This document shows positions 48,279 through 59,000 of a stretch of DNA of 64,000 nt, one piece after another. Each line of letters opens with the position of its first letter. Position 1 is the stretch's first letter. The notes beneath the pieces were generated by a model, which had not been told where the DNA came from, did no database searches, and saw nothing but the letters and a program-made list of their open reading frames with translations. The stretch lies in the NCBI GenBank assembly GCA_012271135.1, contig JAAXGZ010000152.1:18940-82939 (forward strand). Direction: 5' to 3'. The stretch is from Caldilineales bacterium. GTDB taxonomy: Bacteria > Chloroflexota > Anaerolineae > Caldilineales > Caldilineaceae. The position numbers and the translations under genes are program-made.

Positions 48279-49667
48279 TCATCTGGGATCTTGCAGCGGT
48301 ATCTGTACCCAGACTTCCTGTACGCCGTCTACCCACGGGGCTATTACATAGGGCTCCAAGGTGATCAGAAGCCAAAGCTGGCCGTGTCGGTGGACCGGGT
48401 TCCAGCCGGAGATGTCATCCAGGCTTTGCAACCCGTTGTCCACCCACTGAAGGGCCATGGCGCGATCCTGTTCCGGGTCGAGGGCCGCGGTGCGATGCTC
48501 CTTGGCGGCCTGCACGATCAGTGCCAGCGCCTCGTCCTCGGACACTGCCAGCAGGTCGGTCAAGGCAACCGGGTTTCCGGAGCCGGTGAATGTCCAAGTG
48601 TCAATGGACAGGTTGCCGTGAGCGCCACCGGTGTAGAACCAGAGAATCAAGCGGCCGCTGTGCAGGCCATAGGGTGCCCAGTACAGGTCGCTAGCTGCGG
48701 TCATCAGTTGCCAGGGCAACAGGGCGGTAAATGGCATTTCCCGTGCGAACTCCACGGCGGAGGCTTGTATGGCCTGGATTTGGTTGTCGATCGCGGTTTG
48801 GCCGGCCTGGGCCAATGACGGAATCAACGCCAGCAGGCCGGTGGTTGCCTCGGACTGAAAGACCAAGTCGGGATCCGGGTCCGTCGGCGGAAGGTTGGGG
48901 ACAAAGTGCAGGCTGTTCAATAGATCGGACAGATCCTCTGTGGGGATGGGCGTGCTGGAGAAGAACGCCAGAATGGGTATCCCGCCTAGTTCGCGCAGAG
49001 CAGGGGTGGGTTCGACCACCAGGTAGCGGTTGTTGGCGAAGCTCCCGTCGAGATCCAGCAGACTCCGGGCCTGGCTGCCCGACAGCAGCCAGGCCTGCTG
49101 TTGCGGTGCGGCGCCTCCCTCCAGCCAGGGGATGTTCCTTGTAGTCAGTGTGACTGCCTCCCAGGAATCGGAGTGCAACGCCACGTGCGCGCCGAAGGCG
49201 TCAAAATCGACGGCGTTGTCTACCCACATTGCCACGGCGAATAGATTGCCCTTGCCTGCATCGCGGAAACCCACAGCCGCGAATTCCCGCTGCCATGCCA
49301 GACTGCCTGATCCCTGCCACACCGGACTGTCCCCGACCACGAAGTCGTCAAAGCGCCCGGCCTTGAAACTGGTAGCATAGACCTGCAACTGAGCCAGTTG
49401 AATGTTCGACAGGTCGGACATCGGCTTCCAGCTGTCGCTGGCTAGGTCGAAGACGTGCCATGGCTCCGCGATGCACGTCCAGGCATGGGCGCGCGTGGTC
49501 AGTTGTTCGAGGACGGATTGTTCATTCTGACAGGCCAGTTCCTGGGCCTGCACCGTCCCTGGAAGGACGACCAGTCCAAACAGGCACACCAGTGTCACCG
49601 CGGCCAGGGCTCTTGGACTCCAGTTGCCGCGCCGGCCGGGAAGGCTCGCGCGTTGGGTATTGGCCAT
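48279..49667 (-). CDS. secreted protein with C-terminal DUF3298/RsiV-like domain
   Basis: Signal peptide to VQAQE; LWFYTGGAHGNLSIDTWTF...APWVDGVQEVWVQIP; AGGAGG RBS. Confidence 0.65.
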   Translation of the reverse strand: MANTQRASLPGRRGNWSPRALAAVTLVCLFGLVVLPGTVQAQELACQNEQSVLEQLTTRAHAWTCIAEPWHVFDLASDSWKPMSDLSNIQLAQLQVYATSFKAGRFDDFVVGDSPVWQGSGSLAWQREFAAVGFRDAGKGNLFAVAMWVDNAVDFDAFGAHVALHSDSWEAVTLTTRNIPWLEGGAAPQQQAWLLSGSQARSLLDLDGSFANNRYLVVEPTPALRELGGIPILAFFSSTPIPTEDLSDLLNSLHFVPNLPPTDPDPDLVFQSEATTGLLALIPSLAQAGQTAIDNQIQAIQASAVEFAREMPFTALLPWQLMTAASDLYWAPYGLHSGRLILWFYTGGAHGNLSIDTWTFTGSGNPVALTDLLAVSEDEALALIVQAAKEHRTAALDPEQDRAMALQWVDNGLQSLDDISGWNPVHRHGQLWLLITLEPYVIAPWVDGVQEVWVQIPLQDPR

Positions 49668-49827
49668 CAGCGGCCTCCTCGGAAACTTATGGTGTGATCG
49701 CACTGTCCGCATCCGACAGGTAGGTGTATCAAGCGCACCGGCCGCGGACAGTGTTGGTATCCGTTTCGACTCCGTGTGGCGGAGCCGGACCATTCACCTT
49801 CGGTGCGGGGATGGCGGCCCTGGCCAG

Positions 49828-51453
49828 TCAGCGCACCAGGGAGAACTGCCGTTCCTCGCAGGTGATGCACTCCACCAGAGCGGTCCGTCCTGCGGCATTC
49901 TGCTCCACCGCATCCTTGATGGCGGGGATAATATCAGCCGGATCGGTTACCTTCACGGACCAGGCACCCAGGGATGCGGCCAGGTTGGCGTATTCCCCCG
50001 ACAGGAACTTGGTTCCGTACTTCTCGGTTGCGACCGGCAGGTGCTTCTCGTATCCGCCCATGGCCGAGTTGTTGATCAACAGCGTCAGGATCGGCACCTT
50101 GGAGCGCACGGAGGTCTCGATGTCCATGCCGCACATGCCCATGGCGGCATCGCCAACAAAATTCACCACCAGCTTCTCCGGGGCGGCCAGCTTGGCGCCG
50201 ATGGCCAGGCCCAGCGAATAGCCCAGTTGGGTCGACTTGCCCCAGCCGATGTAGGTGTTGGGCTTGCAGGTCATGTAGAAGGGGGAAATCTGGTCGCGCG
50301 GGTTGCCGGAGTCGGCGGTCACGATCGTGTTGGACACGTCCACGGCCTGCTGCAGGTCATGGATGACCCGGTAGGGATTGATCGGTGTTTCGTCGGAGTT
50401 CAGCTTCGGTCCCCATTCCTCTTCCCAGGCACTACGCAGTTCCCTGACTTTGCCGGCCGAGTCCTTCTCCGTCGCGGTGCCGCGGGCCTTGATCGCCGCC
50501 AGTAGGGCCTGCAGGACCAGTTTGGCATCGCCCATCAGTGCTTGGTCCAGAACCAGGTCCTTGTTCAGGTCCCGTTCGTCCAGGGCGGCGTGGATCACCG
50601 TCTTGCCGGGTGGAATCGGGGTGCTCAGAAACATGCGGGTGAAGCTGGTGCCGACACCGAACAGGCAGTCCGCTTGTGCCAGCATGTGCTTTACCTGGGC
50701 CGGGCCGGTGTAAGTGCCGCAGCCCAGCGACAGCGGATGATCTTCGGGGAAGCTGCTCTTGCCCGGCAAGGTGGTCATGACCGGGGCCTGGAGTAGTTCG
50801 GCCAGTTCCACCAGCTCGTCGGTGGCCTCGGCATAGAGAACACCCTGACCCGACTGGATGACCGGCCGCTGTGCTGCCAGCAACAGTTCGGCCGCCCGGT
50901 CCACATCGGCCGGATCGGGGCCGTAGCGCACTGGTCGCACGGGTTCGTAGTCCACACTGTCGCCGAACTCGGCGGAACCCACGTCGGATGGCAGTTCCAG
51001 CATTACGGGGCCGGGCGTGCCGGACCGGAGCATCTGGTAGGCCCTGCGCAGCATTTCGGGCGCGCGTTCTGGGGTGTTGATGCAGGCCACCCACTTCGTC
51101 ACGTGCTGGTAGTTGCGGCTGGCGTCGAACTCCGGCGGCACATCGGTTCGGGAGACACCGCCCTGTCCGGGCAGAATCAGGACCGGCACGGAGTCGGCAT
51201 AGGCTTGTGCCACGCCGGCGAAGGCGTTCTCGATTCCCGGTCCGGCCTGCATGCAGCACACGCCGATGCGGTTGCCGTTGTGGATCCGGGAGAAGCCGTC
51301 GGCGATGTTGATGACGGTGCGTTCGGTGCGCGCCAGAATCGGGCGTATGTCGCCTGCCGCCGCGTAATCGATCAGCGGATTGGCGGGAAAGCAGCTGAGG
51401 AACTCCGTGCCCTCGCGCTTGAGGATTTCAACGACAGCTTGATAGACGTTCAT
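49828..51453 (-). CDS. thiamine pyrophosphate-dependent enzyme (acetolactate synthase large subunit-like)
   Basis: VINIADGFSRIHNGNRIGV, GDAAMGMCGMDIETSVRSKVPILTLLINNSAMGGYEKH. Confidence 0.9.
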   Translation of the reverse strand: MNVYQAVVEILKREGTEFLSCFPANPLIDYAAAGDIRPILARTERTVINIADGFSRIHNGNRIGVCCMQAGPGIENAFAGVAQAYADSVPVLILPGQGGVSRTDVPPEFDASRNYQHVTKWVACINTPERAPEMLRRAYQMLRSGTPGPVMLELPSDVGSAEFGDSVDYEPVRPVRYGPDPADVDRAAELLLAAQRPVIQSGQGVLYAEATDELVELAELLQAPVMTTLPGKSSFPEDHPLSLGCGTYTGPAQVKHMLAQADCLFGVGTSFTRMFLSTPIPPGKTVIHAALDERDLNKDLVLDQALMGDAKLVLQALLAAIKARGTATEKDSAGKVRELRSAWEEEWGPKLNSDETPINPYRVIHDLQQAVDVSNTIVTADSGNPRDQISPFYMTCKPNTYIGWGKSTQLGYSLGLAIGAKLAAPEKLVVNFVGDAAMGMCGMDIETSVRSKVPILTLLINNSAMGGYEKHLPVATEKYGTKFLSGEYANLAASLGAWSVKVTDPADIIPAIKDAVEQNAAGRTALVECITCEERQFSLVR

Positions 51454-51666
51454 AGGCACCGCTGATCAATGGCAGGTTGGGGCGGAAGGGCGGACATCAC
51501 AGGGCGGAGGCAGGCCATGGTCCTGGAGAGGTGTCACGCAACCTGCCCCGTACGTCCGGCGTAAGTATATTGTAGGTTCAGCCGTTGGCTTCCGCCTGTT
51601 GAAGTCGGGGGCGGCCATGCGGTCCAGGCCGACCGGGCATACGAGCAAACTACCCATCTGAGATAC

Positions 51667-51870
51667 ATGGACGAATCCCTCCTTTCCTGCAGCGGCTGCT
51701 TCGTGGCCCTGCTCCTTGCTTTCGTGGTGCTCGTCGCTTTCGGCGCGTTCCTGGGCATCCTCGGCGGGGTGATTTCCGCCGTGTTCGGTTTGTTTGCCGC
51801 CATCCCGGGTTGGCTCTGGCTGGTGATTCTTGTGGTTGCAATAGTTGCCATGTGGCAGCGTCGGAATTGA
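51667..51870 (+). CDS. 67-aa hydrophobic membrane protein
   Basis: MDESLLSCSGCFVALLLAFVVLVAFGAFLGILGGVISAVFGLFAAIPGWLWLVILVVAIVAMWQRRN, two TM segments. Confidence 0.55.
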   Translation: MDESLLSCSGCFVALLLAFVVLVAFGAFLGILGGVISAVFGLFAAIPGWLWLVILVVAIVAMWQRRN

Positions 51871-52284
51871 TGATGCGGTTGGACGGCGCGGATCGTTCCT
51901 TCGAAGTACCCAAATTCTGCGGAGGCCGGGGATGGCCTCGACATCGAACAAATCGCAAGGGTCGCAGGTACCCGGCACTGCCCCATTCTGGGGGGCGGCC
52001 TGGAGACGGCAATCGAGGACTTGGCCTCTACCACGTCGCAATCGGAACCTGACCCTCGCGCGGCTTTCCCCGTTGCATCTTGTTCGCTGTGTAGAGGCCG
52101 AAGTCCGACTCTCAAACTCTCTGGCTCAGAACCCCTTTGGCCTGAGTGTGCTGTCGACGCTGTTCAGCAGATTTCCGATCCCCCCGCATCCGTAGCAGGT
52201 CGCCGTAGCATCGCTTAACGGCTGATGTTGGCTTCGTTCCGGCCCTATGAGTGAGGCCACCCCTGTCTCGGTACAGGTATTGAA

Positions 52285-52686
52285 TCACCCCATGCGAACG
52301 TACTGTACGACTACGCCCAGACCCGGCGCTCGTGAAAGCCTCCCGTCGGCAGTCATCAGAGGGAGACCGTGAGTGTGTGCAACTGCGACGTAGAAGGCAT
52401 CGTAGACGCTGATATTCCGGCGGTATTGCCAAGCCAAAGGGGCCAGGGATTGGTGCGAGACGCGATCCACCGGCCAATGGACCAGGTCTTCGACCACCAT
52501 CTGCGCCCGCGTTTCTTCAAGCTGCCCATTCAGCACCGCCCGCCGCAGCACCGACAGCACTTCCGCGTCCATCAATTCGGGTGCCACCAACGAGGAGTCC
52601 TCGATGGTGGCAGCCACCGTCAGACCAAGGGGCGTCCTCAGAAGATACTCGACAGCGACCGAAGCGTCGACAACATACTGGCTCAT
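52285..52686 (-). CDS. PIN-domain toxin (VapC-like)
   Basis: YVVDASVAVEYLLRT, ELMDAEVLSVLRR, VYDAFYVAVA, LMTADGRL. Confidence 0.9.
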   Translation of the reverse strand: MSQYVVDASVAVEYLLRTPLGLTVAATIEDSSLVAPELMDAEVLSVLRRAVLNGQLEETRAQMVVEDLVHWPVDRVSHQSLAPLAWQYRRNISVYDAFYVAVAHTHGLPLMTADGRLSRAPGLGVVVQYVRMG

Positions 52687-52916
52687 CCAGTATCCTGCTC
52701 GCGGATGGAGCGTTCTTCCATGAGCAGTGCCGACGCTTCCCCACCCAGATTGGTCTTGGGGCGCTGGGCCAAACGTTTCCGCCAGTCCTGCCTGGCCAAC
52801 TCCCGCTCGACGGCAGCAAGTACGATGGCGCTTATGGAACAGCGGTTCTCACGGGCGTGAAGGCGCAGACGCTCATGAAGGTCGTCAGGTATATTCTTTA
52901 CTTGTAGATTGCCCAT
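52683..52916 (-). CDS. FitA/RHH-type antitoxin
   Basis: MGNLQVKNIPDDLHERLRLHARENRCSISAIVLAAVERELAR; ATGA overlap with toxin. Confidence 0.88.
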   Translation of the reverse strand: MGNLQVKNIPDDLHERLRLHARENRCSISAIVLAAVERELARQDWRKRLAQRPKTNLGGEASALLMEERSIREQDTG

Positions 52917-53035
52917 GTCATGAATATTGCATGATTGGAGCATGAACTACCAAACCGTTGGGGTGTTACAACTTGGTTTCAGCTTGGTTGGCCTCGGCCC
53001 GAGTCCGTTATATGGGTATCGCCAAGTCGGGACAG

Positions 53036-55636
53036 CTATGTCATGTGTAGCCGCAGCAGGAGATCCTGAAACTGGATCTCCATGCTCTCGGCGTTGAGTG
53101 GGGTGGCTGTGTAGGGATTGTCGATGTGGGGGTAGCCCGACAGCGGAACCTCTTCACCGTTCTTCAGGAGCGGGCCGGTCCAGCCAAACTCATAGCGGTC
53201 GCCGCGCAGGCTCTCGAAGCGGACATCCAGCCCCTCTACCTCCAGCGGCAGCTCCAGTACGCGGGCGCGGAAGTCCCTGAACTCGCCGTCCTGTTCGCGG
53301 CGGCCCATCTGCAGCGTCCACACCACCTGGGAGCCTGCCGCCCGTAGGTCCTGTCGGGTCGTCGGGCCGGTTTGTGCCATGCGCAGCGGGGCCGACGCCG
53401 TTAGTGCCAGATAGCCGTTGCCCTTCATGCCGAAGGCCCAGTTCCGCTGGATGTAGTAGGCGTCGAAGGCCTGGGCCGGAAAATGGGCGTGCGTGAAGCC
53501 CATCCAGTCGTCCTCGCCCAGATCGTGCAGGGCGAAGAGTACGTCCCTGTCCTGCGCCACTCTGGGCAGCCGCACATGGCCGTGCCAGTAGTTGGGACGG
53601 TGGGAGCCGTCCTCGCTGGTCAGCGGCGGATGCGTGACGAAGACCACGGCCTCCGGGGACAGGGTGGCCTGCCAGATGTGCTCCTGCACGCCCGGTTCGC
53701 CGGGCCGGTGGTCCTGGGCGGCTGCCAGCATATAGTCGGGAGTGCGGTAGGTGGCCTTGTTGACTTCCCAGGCACCGGACTCGCGATCCAGTTCCGGCTC
53801 AAGTTCCCCGGCATGCCGCTCCCGGCTCCAGATTTCCGCTGCCGGATCGCGGGCGATGGCCTCGATTACGGGCGGCAGGCGGTAGTTGACGGCACAGGCC
53901 AGCGAAACGGTGCCCAGCACGTGGTCGTTGTGCATGCCCATGCCCCACAGCATGCGCCCCAGGCCCGATGTGGGCTCGCGGTAGGCGGCCTTGAGATAGG
54001 GGGCGTAGCTGCGCCCGTGGGTGGAACCGAACACACCGCGGTAGGAGTTGACCGCCATGCAGAAGAACAGCTTGTCGAGCACCACCACGGCCATTTCGTG
54101 GACCGTTTCGTCTTCCGCCAGGTCGGCCAGGTGCGTGAGCGCCAGGACATCCTCTTCGAAGTAGGTGTTGGAGTCCCACTCGCGGAAGCCGCCGGCGGCC
54201 CGCTTGCGCAGCCAGGCCAAGGCGCGTCGCTCGCCCAGGTCCTTGTGTTCGGCACCGGTCAGGCCGCTGTTGCCGAAGCGGTGGCGGGGATAGAGCTGGC
54301 CAGCCAGGACTTCGCAGGTGTGGAACAGGATCTGGTGGTTCTCGGTCCAGAAGCACATGGCGTCCTGCCCCGGTTCGTCCATCCAGTAGCGGAAGCCCAG
54401 GATCACGTCCCGCAGTTTGGTGCGGAGATCCGCCGGGAAATCCGATTCATCCCCCCAGCGATGGAGACAGCCCAGGATGCCGGTCAGGTGGAAGTCGCTG
54501 CAGTCGGACCGGCCGGAGATCTCGGCGGCCGTTGTGCGGAACTGCTCCCAGTCCACTTTGTCCCACTGACCCAGTTCCAGGCGGGCCATTTCGTGGAAGA
54601 CGGTACCCTTTTCCGCTGCTGCATGGCGCAGTGCTTCCTCGCGCCGTTGGCTCCAGGTGCCGAAGTGCCGGTCCGAATAGGCCACGTTGCCGTTGAGCCA
54701 GGCCGGGAACCGGCGAAAGTGCCGCCGGTTGTGCGTGTAGTACTCCACCAGTGGGGGCAGCACCAGAATCTCGTACTCGTCCTGGGGGTACTGGTAGGTG
54801 TTGCCCAGGGTCATGAAAGGCAGCTTGCGGCCTTGGGTCTGCTGCTCGGAGTAGATGCGCCCGTCGATCCGTTGCAGGCGGACCACGAGTTCGCGTTCCA
54901 GCGGTTTGGTTTCCGGCCAGTGCAGTGTCACCGGGGACGCGCGGTCGAAGGCGCTCCGGTTCAGGTAGGCATCATCCAGGACCTCGGAGAACTCCCGGTG
55001 TTCCTTGGCCCACCGGGAATCCGCCGACACAAACCAGGCGGCTGCCGGCGGTTCCGGCAACTGCAGGGCCATGACCATGGGGGAGGCCCGCAGCGCAATC
55101 GCGGTGAACCGCACCAGAAGTTCGACTTGGCCGGCCGGCAGGTCCAGGCGGCCGGTCGTCGTGACCGGTGCCTGCAGGGAGAAGTGGTCCACTTGCCAGG
55201 TGTGGCTGCCGTTGACCCAGACGTCCGCCGGTCCGTTCGACGTAAGCCGGACCTCTCCCGACCAGTCCTCCTTCAGTTCCGCATGGGTGATGGCCCAGCA
55301 GTGAACCGAGTGCGGCGTGTGGGCAAAAGCGGTGCCGTAGAGGAAACGGTCTTCCCGTACCCGGACTACCTGCCAGCGCAGGGGCTTGTCGTCCGGAAAG
55401 GGACTGGCGAACTCCACAAAGGGCCCCCGGATGCCGGGGTTCGTGCTGTGCAGCCGGGTCGCAGCGGCCCGGCGGAACTCGGCTTCCGGCTTGCCGGAAG
55501 CCATCGAATCGGACAGCTTCTGCAGGCGGGGACCGCAGAACAGCCATTCCCGGATGAAGCCGCGCTCGTCCGGCCCCAGGGCCGGCAGTAGGGTCCTGGT
55601 CGCCGGTTCCGCCGCTCGGCCCGGATCAGTCGTCAT
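53036..55636 (-). CDS. large putative glycan-processing enzyme (alpha/alpha-toroid-like)
   Basis: 866 aa; WTENHQILFHTCEVLAGQLYP, FREWDSNTYFEEDVLALTHLADLAED, THGRSYAPYLKAAYREP; no signal peptide; overlaps oppD stop. Confidence 0.5.
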   Translation of the reverse strand: MTTDPGRAAEPATRTLLPALGPDERGFIREWLFCGPRLQKLSDSMASGKPEAEFRRAAATRLHSTNPGIRGPFVEFASPFPDDKPLRWQVVRVREDRFLYGTAFAHTPHSVHCWAITHAELKEDWSGEVRLTSNGPADVWVNGSHTWQVDHFSLQAPVTTTGRLDLPAGQVELLVRFTAIALRASPMVMALQLPEPPAAAWFVSADSRWAKEHREFSEVLDDAYLNRSAFDRASPVTLHWPETKPLERELVVRLQRIDGRIYSEQQTQGRKLPFMTLGNTYQYPQDEYEILVLPPLVEYYTHNRRHFRRFPAWLNGNVAYSDRHFGTWSQRREEALRHAAAEKGTVFHEMARLELGQWDKVDWEQFRTTAAEISGRSDCSDFHLTGILGCLHRWGDESDFPADLRTKLRDVILGFRYWMDEPGQDAMCFWTENHQILFHTCEVLAGQLYPRHRFGNSGLTGAEHKDLGERRALAWLRKRAAGGFREWDSNTYFEEDVLALTHLADLAEDETVHEMAVVVLDKLFFCMAVNSYRGVFGSTHGRSYAPYLKAAYREPTSGLGRMLWGMGMHNDHVLGTVSLACAVNYRLPPVIEAIARDPAAEIWSRERHAGELEPELDRESGAWEVNKATYRTPDYMLAAAQDHRPGEPGVQEHIWQATLSPEAVVFVTHPPLTSEDGSHRPNYWHGHVRLPRVAQDRDVLFALHDLGEDDWMGFTHAHFPAQAFDAYYIQRNWAFGMKGNGYLALTASAPLRMAQTGPTTRQDLRAAGSQVVWTLQMGRREQDGEFRDFRARVLELPLEVEGLDVRFESLRGDRYEFGWTGPLLKNGEEVPLSGYPHIDNPYTATPLNAESMEIQFQDLLLRLHMT

Positions 55637-56690
55637 AGAGGACGCAGCGGACCTTGTGGTCTCCCGGCAGCGTGTGCAGGGTCGGATTGTCCGTGTCGCA
55701 TACCCCCCGCACGGCATCGTGGCAGCGCGGGTGGTAGGGACAGCCCTTGGGGATCGAGTAGGGATCGGGAACGACCCCGTGAATGGCGGTCAGGCGGCTG
55801 GTCAGGCCCTCTACGGACTTCCGGCCCAGCTTGGGAATGGAGTGCAGCAGCGACCGCGTGTAGGGATGTTTGGGGTCGTAGAAGATTGAGTTGACATCGG
55901 CCATTTCGACCACTTCGCCCAGGTACATGACCACGACGTAGTCCACCATCTGGGCGATCACTCCCAGGTCGTGGGTGATGAAGATGATGGCCATCCCGAA
56001 CTCTTCCTGGAGTTCCTGCATCAGGGCCAGGATTTGGGCTTGGGTGGTGACGTCCAGGGCGGTGGTTGGCTCGTCGGCGATCAGCAGGCTGGGCTGGCAC
56101 GACAGGGCCATGGCTATCATCACGCGCTGCCGCATGCCGCCGGACAGCTCGTGGGGATAGCGCTTGAGGACTCCCTCCGGCTGGGGTAGGTTGACCCGCC
56201 GCAGCATCTCGACCGTGATCTCCGTGGCCTCCTCTTGCGAACAGTCCCGGTGCAGCGAGATGGCCTCGATGATTTGGGCTCCGATCGTGTGGACCGGGCT
56301 CAACGAGGTCATGGGTTCCTGGAAGACCATGGAAATGTCGCCGCCGCGTATGGACCGGGCCAGCGAGCCCTTGGGATCAATCTGGGCCATGTCCACGGTT
56401 TCGCCAGGCCGGTCCGCGGTCGGAGTGCGGTGGAAGAGGATCTCGCCTTGCACGATGCGGCCGGGCGAAGGCACGATCGACAGGATCGATCGGGCCGTTA
56501 CGGACTTGCCACAGCCCGATTCGCCCACCAGACCGATGGTCTGGCCGCGATTGACGGTGAAATCCACACCTTCCAGCGCGTGTACGACACCCTGGTCCAT
56601 GAAGAAGTGGGTCTTGAGGTCCCGGATCTCCAACAGGGCCTCGTCGGTGTCAATTGAAGTCGGGGCGTGGCCGTTGCTTGCCTGGTCCAT
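55626..56690 (-). CDS. ABC transporter ATP-binding protein (OppD/DppD type)
   Basis: [31 protein letters not shown]-terminal GCPYHPRC. Confidence 0.95.
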   Translation of the reverse strand: MDQASNGHAPTSIDTDEALLEIRDLKTHFFMDQGVVHALEGVDFTVNRGQTIGLVGESGCGKSVTARSILSIVPSPGRIVQGEILFHRTPTADRPGETVDMAQIDPKGSLARSIRGGDISMVFQEPMTSLSPVHTIGAQIIEAISLHRDCSQEEATEITVEMLRRVNLPQPEGVLKRYPHELSGGMRQRVMIAMALSCQPSLLIADEPTTALDVTTQAQILALMQELQEEFGMAIIFITHDLGVIAQMVDYVVVMYLGEVVEMADVNSIFYDPKHPYTRSLLHSIPKLGRKSVEGLTSRLTAIHGVVPDPYSIPKGCPYHPRCHDAVRGVCDTDNPTLHTLPGDHKVRCVLYDD

Positions 56691-56712
56691 GGTCGGGTGT
56701 GAGGGCTGTCGG

Positions 56713-57909
56713 TCAGGCGTACGGGTCGGCGGCATCGCGGATGCCGTCGCCCAGGAAGTTGAAGGCTAGGACGGAAAGCACCACGGCGGCACCGGGCAAC
56801 AGAAGCCAGGGGGCCAGGGCGACCGAGCGCAGGTTCTGGGCCTCCTGGAGCAGCACGCCCCAGGAGATGGCCGGGGCGCGCAGGCCGAGACCGATGAAAC
56901 TCAATCCGGTTTCGGACAGGATCATGCCCGGCACGGCCAAGGTCAGCGAGGCGATGATGTGGCTCATGAAGGACGGCATCATGTGGCGCAGGATGATGCG
57001 GATCTCGCTGGAGCCGGAGAAACGAGCCGCCATCACGAAGTCCTCTTCGCGCAGGGAGAGGAAGCGGCCGCGCACCACCCGGGCCAAACCCGTCCAGCCG
57101 ACGAAGGCCAGCAACACGGTCACCATGAAGTACCGGACGATGATGTCCATGTCGATCGGCAGGGCGGCCGCCAAGGCCATGATCAGGGGAATCTCCGGGA
57201 TGGAGCGGATGAATTCGATCAGCCGCTGGATGGCATTGTCCAGGGTGCCGCCGTAGTAGCCGGAGATGCCACCCAGGATGAGGCCTAGTACCAGGGAGAT
57301 GATGACGCTGACCAGGCCGATGGTCAGCGAGACGCGGGCTCCGTAGACAATCCGGCTGAACAGATCACGGCCGAGGCGATCCGTGCCCAGGATGAACAGA
57401 CCCTGTCCCTGCACCACTCCGAGCGACCGTTCCTCGATGAGGGCGTCAATGCCGAACAGGTGTCGGTCGGTGCTCCACAGGCTCCAGGCCTCGTACTCCT
57501 CGGTGCGCACGAAGAAGCGGATCGGATACACGACCTCCTTGTCCTCCGTATAGATTCTCCTCGCGGTTTCCAAATCCATCTTAGTATTGACACCGTAGAT
57601 GAACGGGCGCTGCAACCGTCCATCGTGCACCCACCGAATGCGGCTGGGCGTGGACAGCTGATATTGGATGAAGCTGGTTTCCGGCAGGTAGGGTGCCACC
57701 CATTCGCACAAGGCGGCGATGAAGTAGAGGATGATGAACAGGATGCCGGAGATGACCGCCATGCGGTGCTTGATAAAGCGCCACCACATCAACTGCAGGT
57801 AGGACGCCACAAACAGCTTTTCGTCCTCGGCGACCGCCTCTTCCAAAGCGGGTGGCCCCTGGGGAATGTCCGGGGTGCGGTCGATCCAGGCGATCTCTTG
57901 TTGGGGCAC
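56713..57909 (-). CDS. ABC transporter permease (OppC/DppC type) with large extracytoplasmic insertion
   Basis: GTDRLGRDLFSRIVYGARVSL, FVMAARFSGSSEIRIILRHMMPS; GTG start approximate. Confidence 0.92.
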   Translation of the reverse strand: MPQQEIAWIDRTPDIPQGPPALEEAVAEDEKLFVASYLQLMWWRFIKHRMAVISGILFIILYFIAALCEWVAPYLPETSFIQYQLSTPSRIRWVHDGRLQRPFIYGVNTKMDLETARRIYTEDKEVVYPIRFFVRTEEYEAWSLWSTDRHLFGIDALIEERSLGVVQGQGLFILGTDRLGRDLFSRIVYGARVSLTIGLVSVIISLVLGLILGGISGYYGGTLDNAIQRLIEFIRSIPEIPLIMALAAALPIDMDIIVRYFMVTVLLAFVGWTGLARVVRGRFLSLREEDFVMAARFSGSSEIRIILRHMMPSFMSHIIASLTLAVPGMILSETGLSFIGLGLRAPAISWGVLLQEAQNLRSVALAPWLLLPGAAVVLSVLAFNFLGDGIRDAADPYA

Positions 57910-57956
57910 GGAACTGGGAGCGGGTTGGCGTTGGCAGGGAACCGGTAGTCGTCGGT

Positions 57957-58946
57957 CTACTGTTCGAGTCTGATGCGCGGGTCGACAATGGCCAGCAGCA
58001 CGTCGGAAATGAGCGTGCCGATGATGGTCAGGGTGCTCAGCATGAATAGGAAGGTGCCGGCCAGGTACATGTCCTGGGCGGTCAAGGAACGCAGCAGCAT
58101 GGGCCCGGTGGTCTGCAGGCTCAGGACCATGGCCACCAGTGTCGTGCCGGAGATGAGCGAGGCCAGGGACCAGCCCACCGTGCTGAAGAAGGGGTTCATG
58201 GCCACCCGCACCGGATACTTCCAGATAAGCTTGGTCTCCTTGACACCCTTGGCCCGCGCCGTTTCGACGTAGGGCTTGTTCAACTCGTCCAGCAGGTTGG
58301 CGCGCGTGATGCGGATGTTGCCGGCCGTGCTGGAGACGGCAACGATGAACATGGGCACCCAGATGTGGGCAAGCATGTCCATGATCTTGGCCCAGCTCCA
58401 GGGGGCCAGCATGTACTCCTCGGAAAAGAGACCGCCCACATTCATGTTCAGCTGCGAGTGGGCGAGATAGAGGATGATCAACGCCAGCAGGAAGCCGGGG
58501 ACGCCCAGTCCGATGAAACTGAACGCGGTCATGCTGTAGTCGAGGATCGAGTATTGGTTGGTGGCTGAATAGACCCCGATCGGAATGGCTATGAACCAGC
58601 TCACCAGGAGCGCGGACATGGAAAGGACGACCGTGAGGGCCAGCCGTTCCCAAATCAACTCCGCCACAGGCTTCTGCCATTCCATGGACTGTCCCCAGTC
58701 CCCCTTGGTCGCGATGCCCTTGATCCACTTCCAGTATTGGACGTAGATCGGCTGACCTAGTCCGTAGCGTTGGGCTAGGGCTTCCAGTTCTTCCTCGTCC
58801 ACCAAATCCCCTTCCTGGGCCAACTGGGCCGCATAGGAGGTGAGGAAGTCACCGGGTGGCAGCTGAATGATGGCAAAGGAGAGGATCGAGATGGCGGCCA
58901 GCGTCGGAATCATGAACAGAATCCGACGGATGATGTACAGCAGCAT
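57957..58946 (-). CDS. ABC transporter permease (OppB/DppB type)
   Basis: YIIRRILFMIPTLAAISILSF, YVETARAKGVKETKLIWKYPVR. Confidence 0.94.
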   Translation of the reverse strand: MLLYIIRRILFMIPTLAAISILSFAIIQLPPGDFLTSYAAQLAQEGDLVDEEELEALAQRYGLGQPIYVQYWKWIKGIATKGDWGQSMEWQKPVAELIWERLALTVVLSMSALLVSWFIAIPIGVYSATNQYSILDYSMTAFSFIGLGVPGFLLALIILYLAHSQLNMNVGGLFSEEYMLAPWSWAKIMDMLAHIWVPMFIVAVSSTAGNIRITRANLLDELNKPYVETARAKGVKETKLIWKYPVRVAMNPFFSTVGWSLASLISGTTLVAMVLSLQTTGPMLLRSLTAQDMYLAGTFLFMLSTLTIIGTLISDVLLAIVDPRIRLEQ

Positions 58947-59000
58947 GTCGAATCGGGCTTAGCAACTCCGGTCCACAGGCGGCCGGAAACCACAAATCAT

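Noticed and set aside
51880-52280. Possible small genes before the VapC-like toxin
   Set aside because: No motif or RBS-supported ORF
53483-55591. 702-aa plus-strand ORF antisense to the 866-aa enzyme
   Set aside because: Antisense shadow with no motif
57910-58728. Upstream part of the 671-aa track ORF (56713..58728)
   Set aside because: Off-frame reading of oppB fused to the real oppC frame
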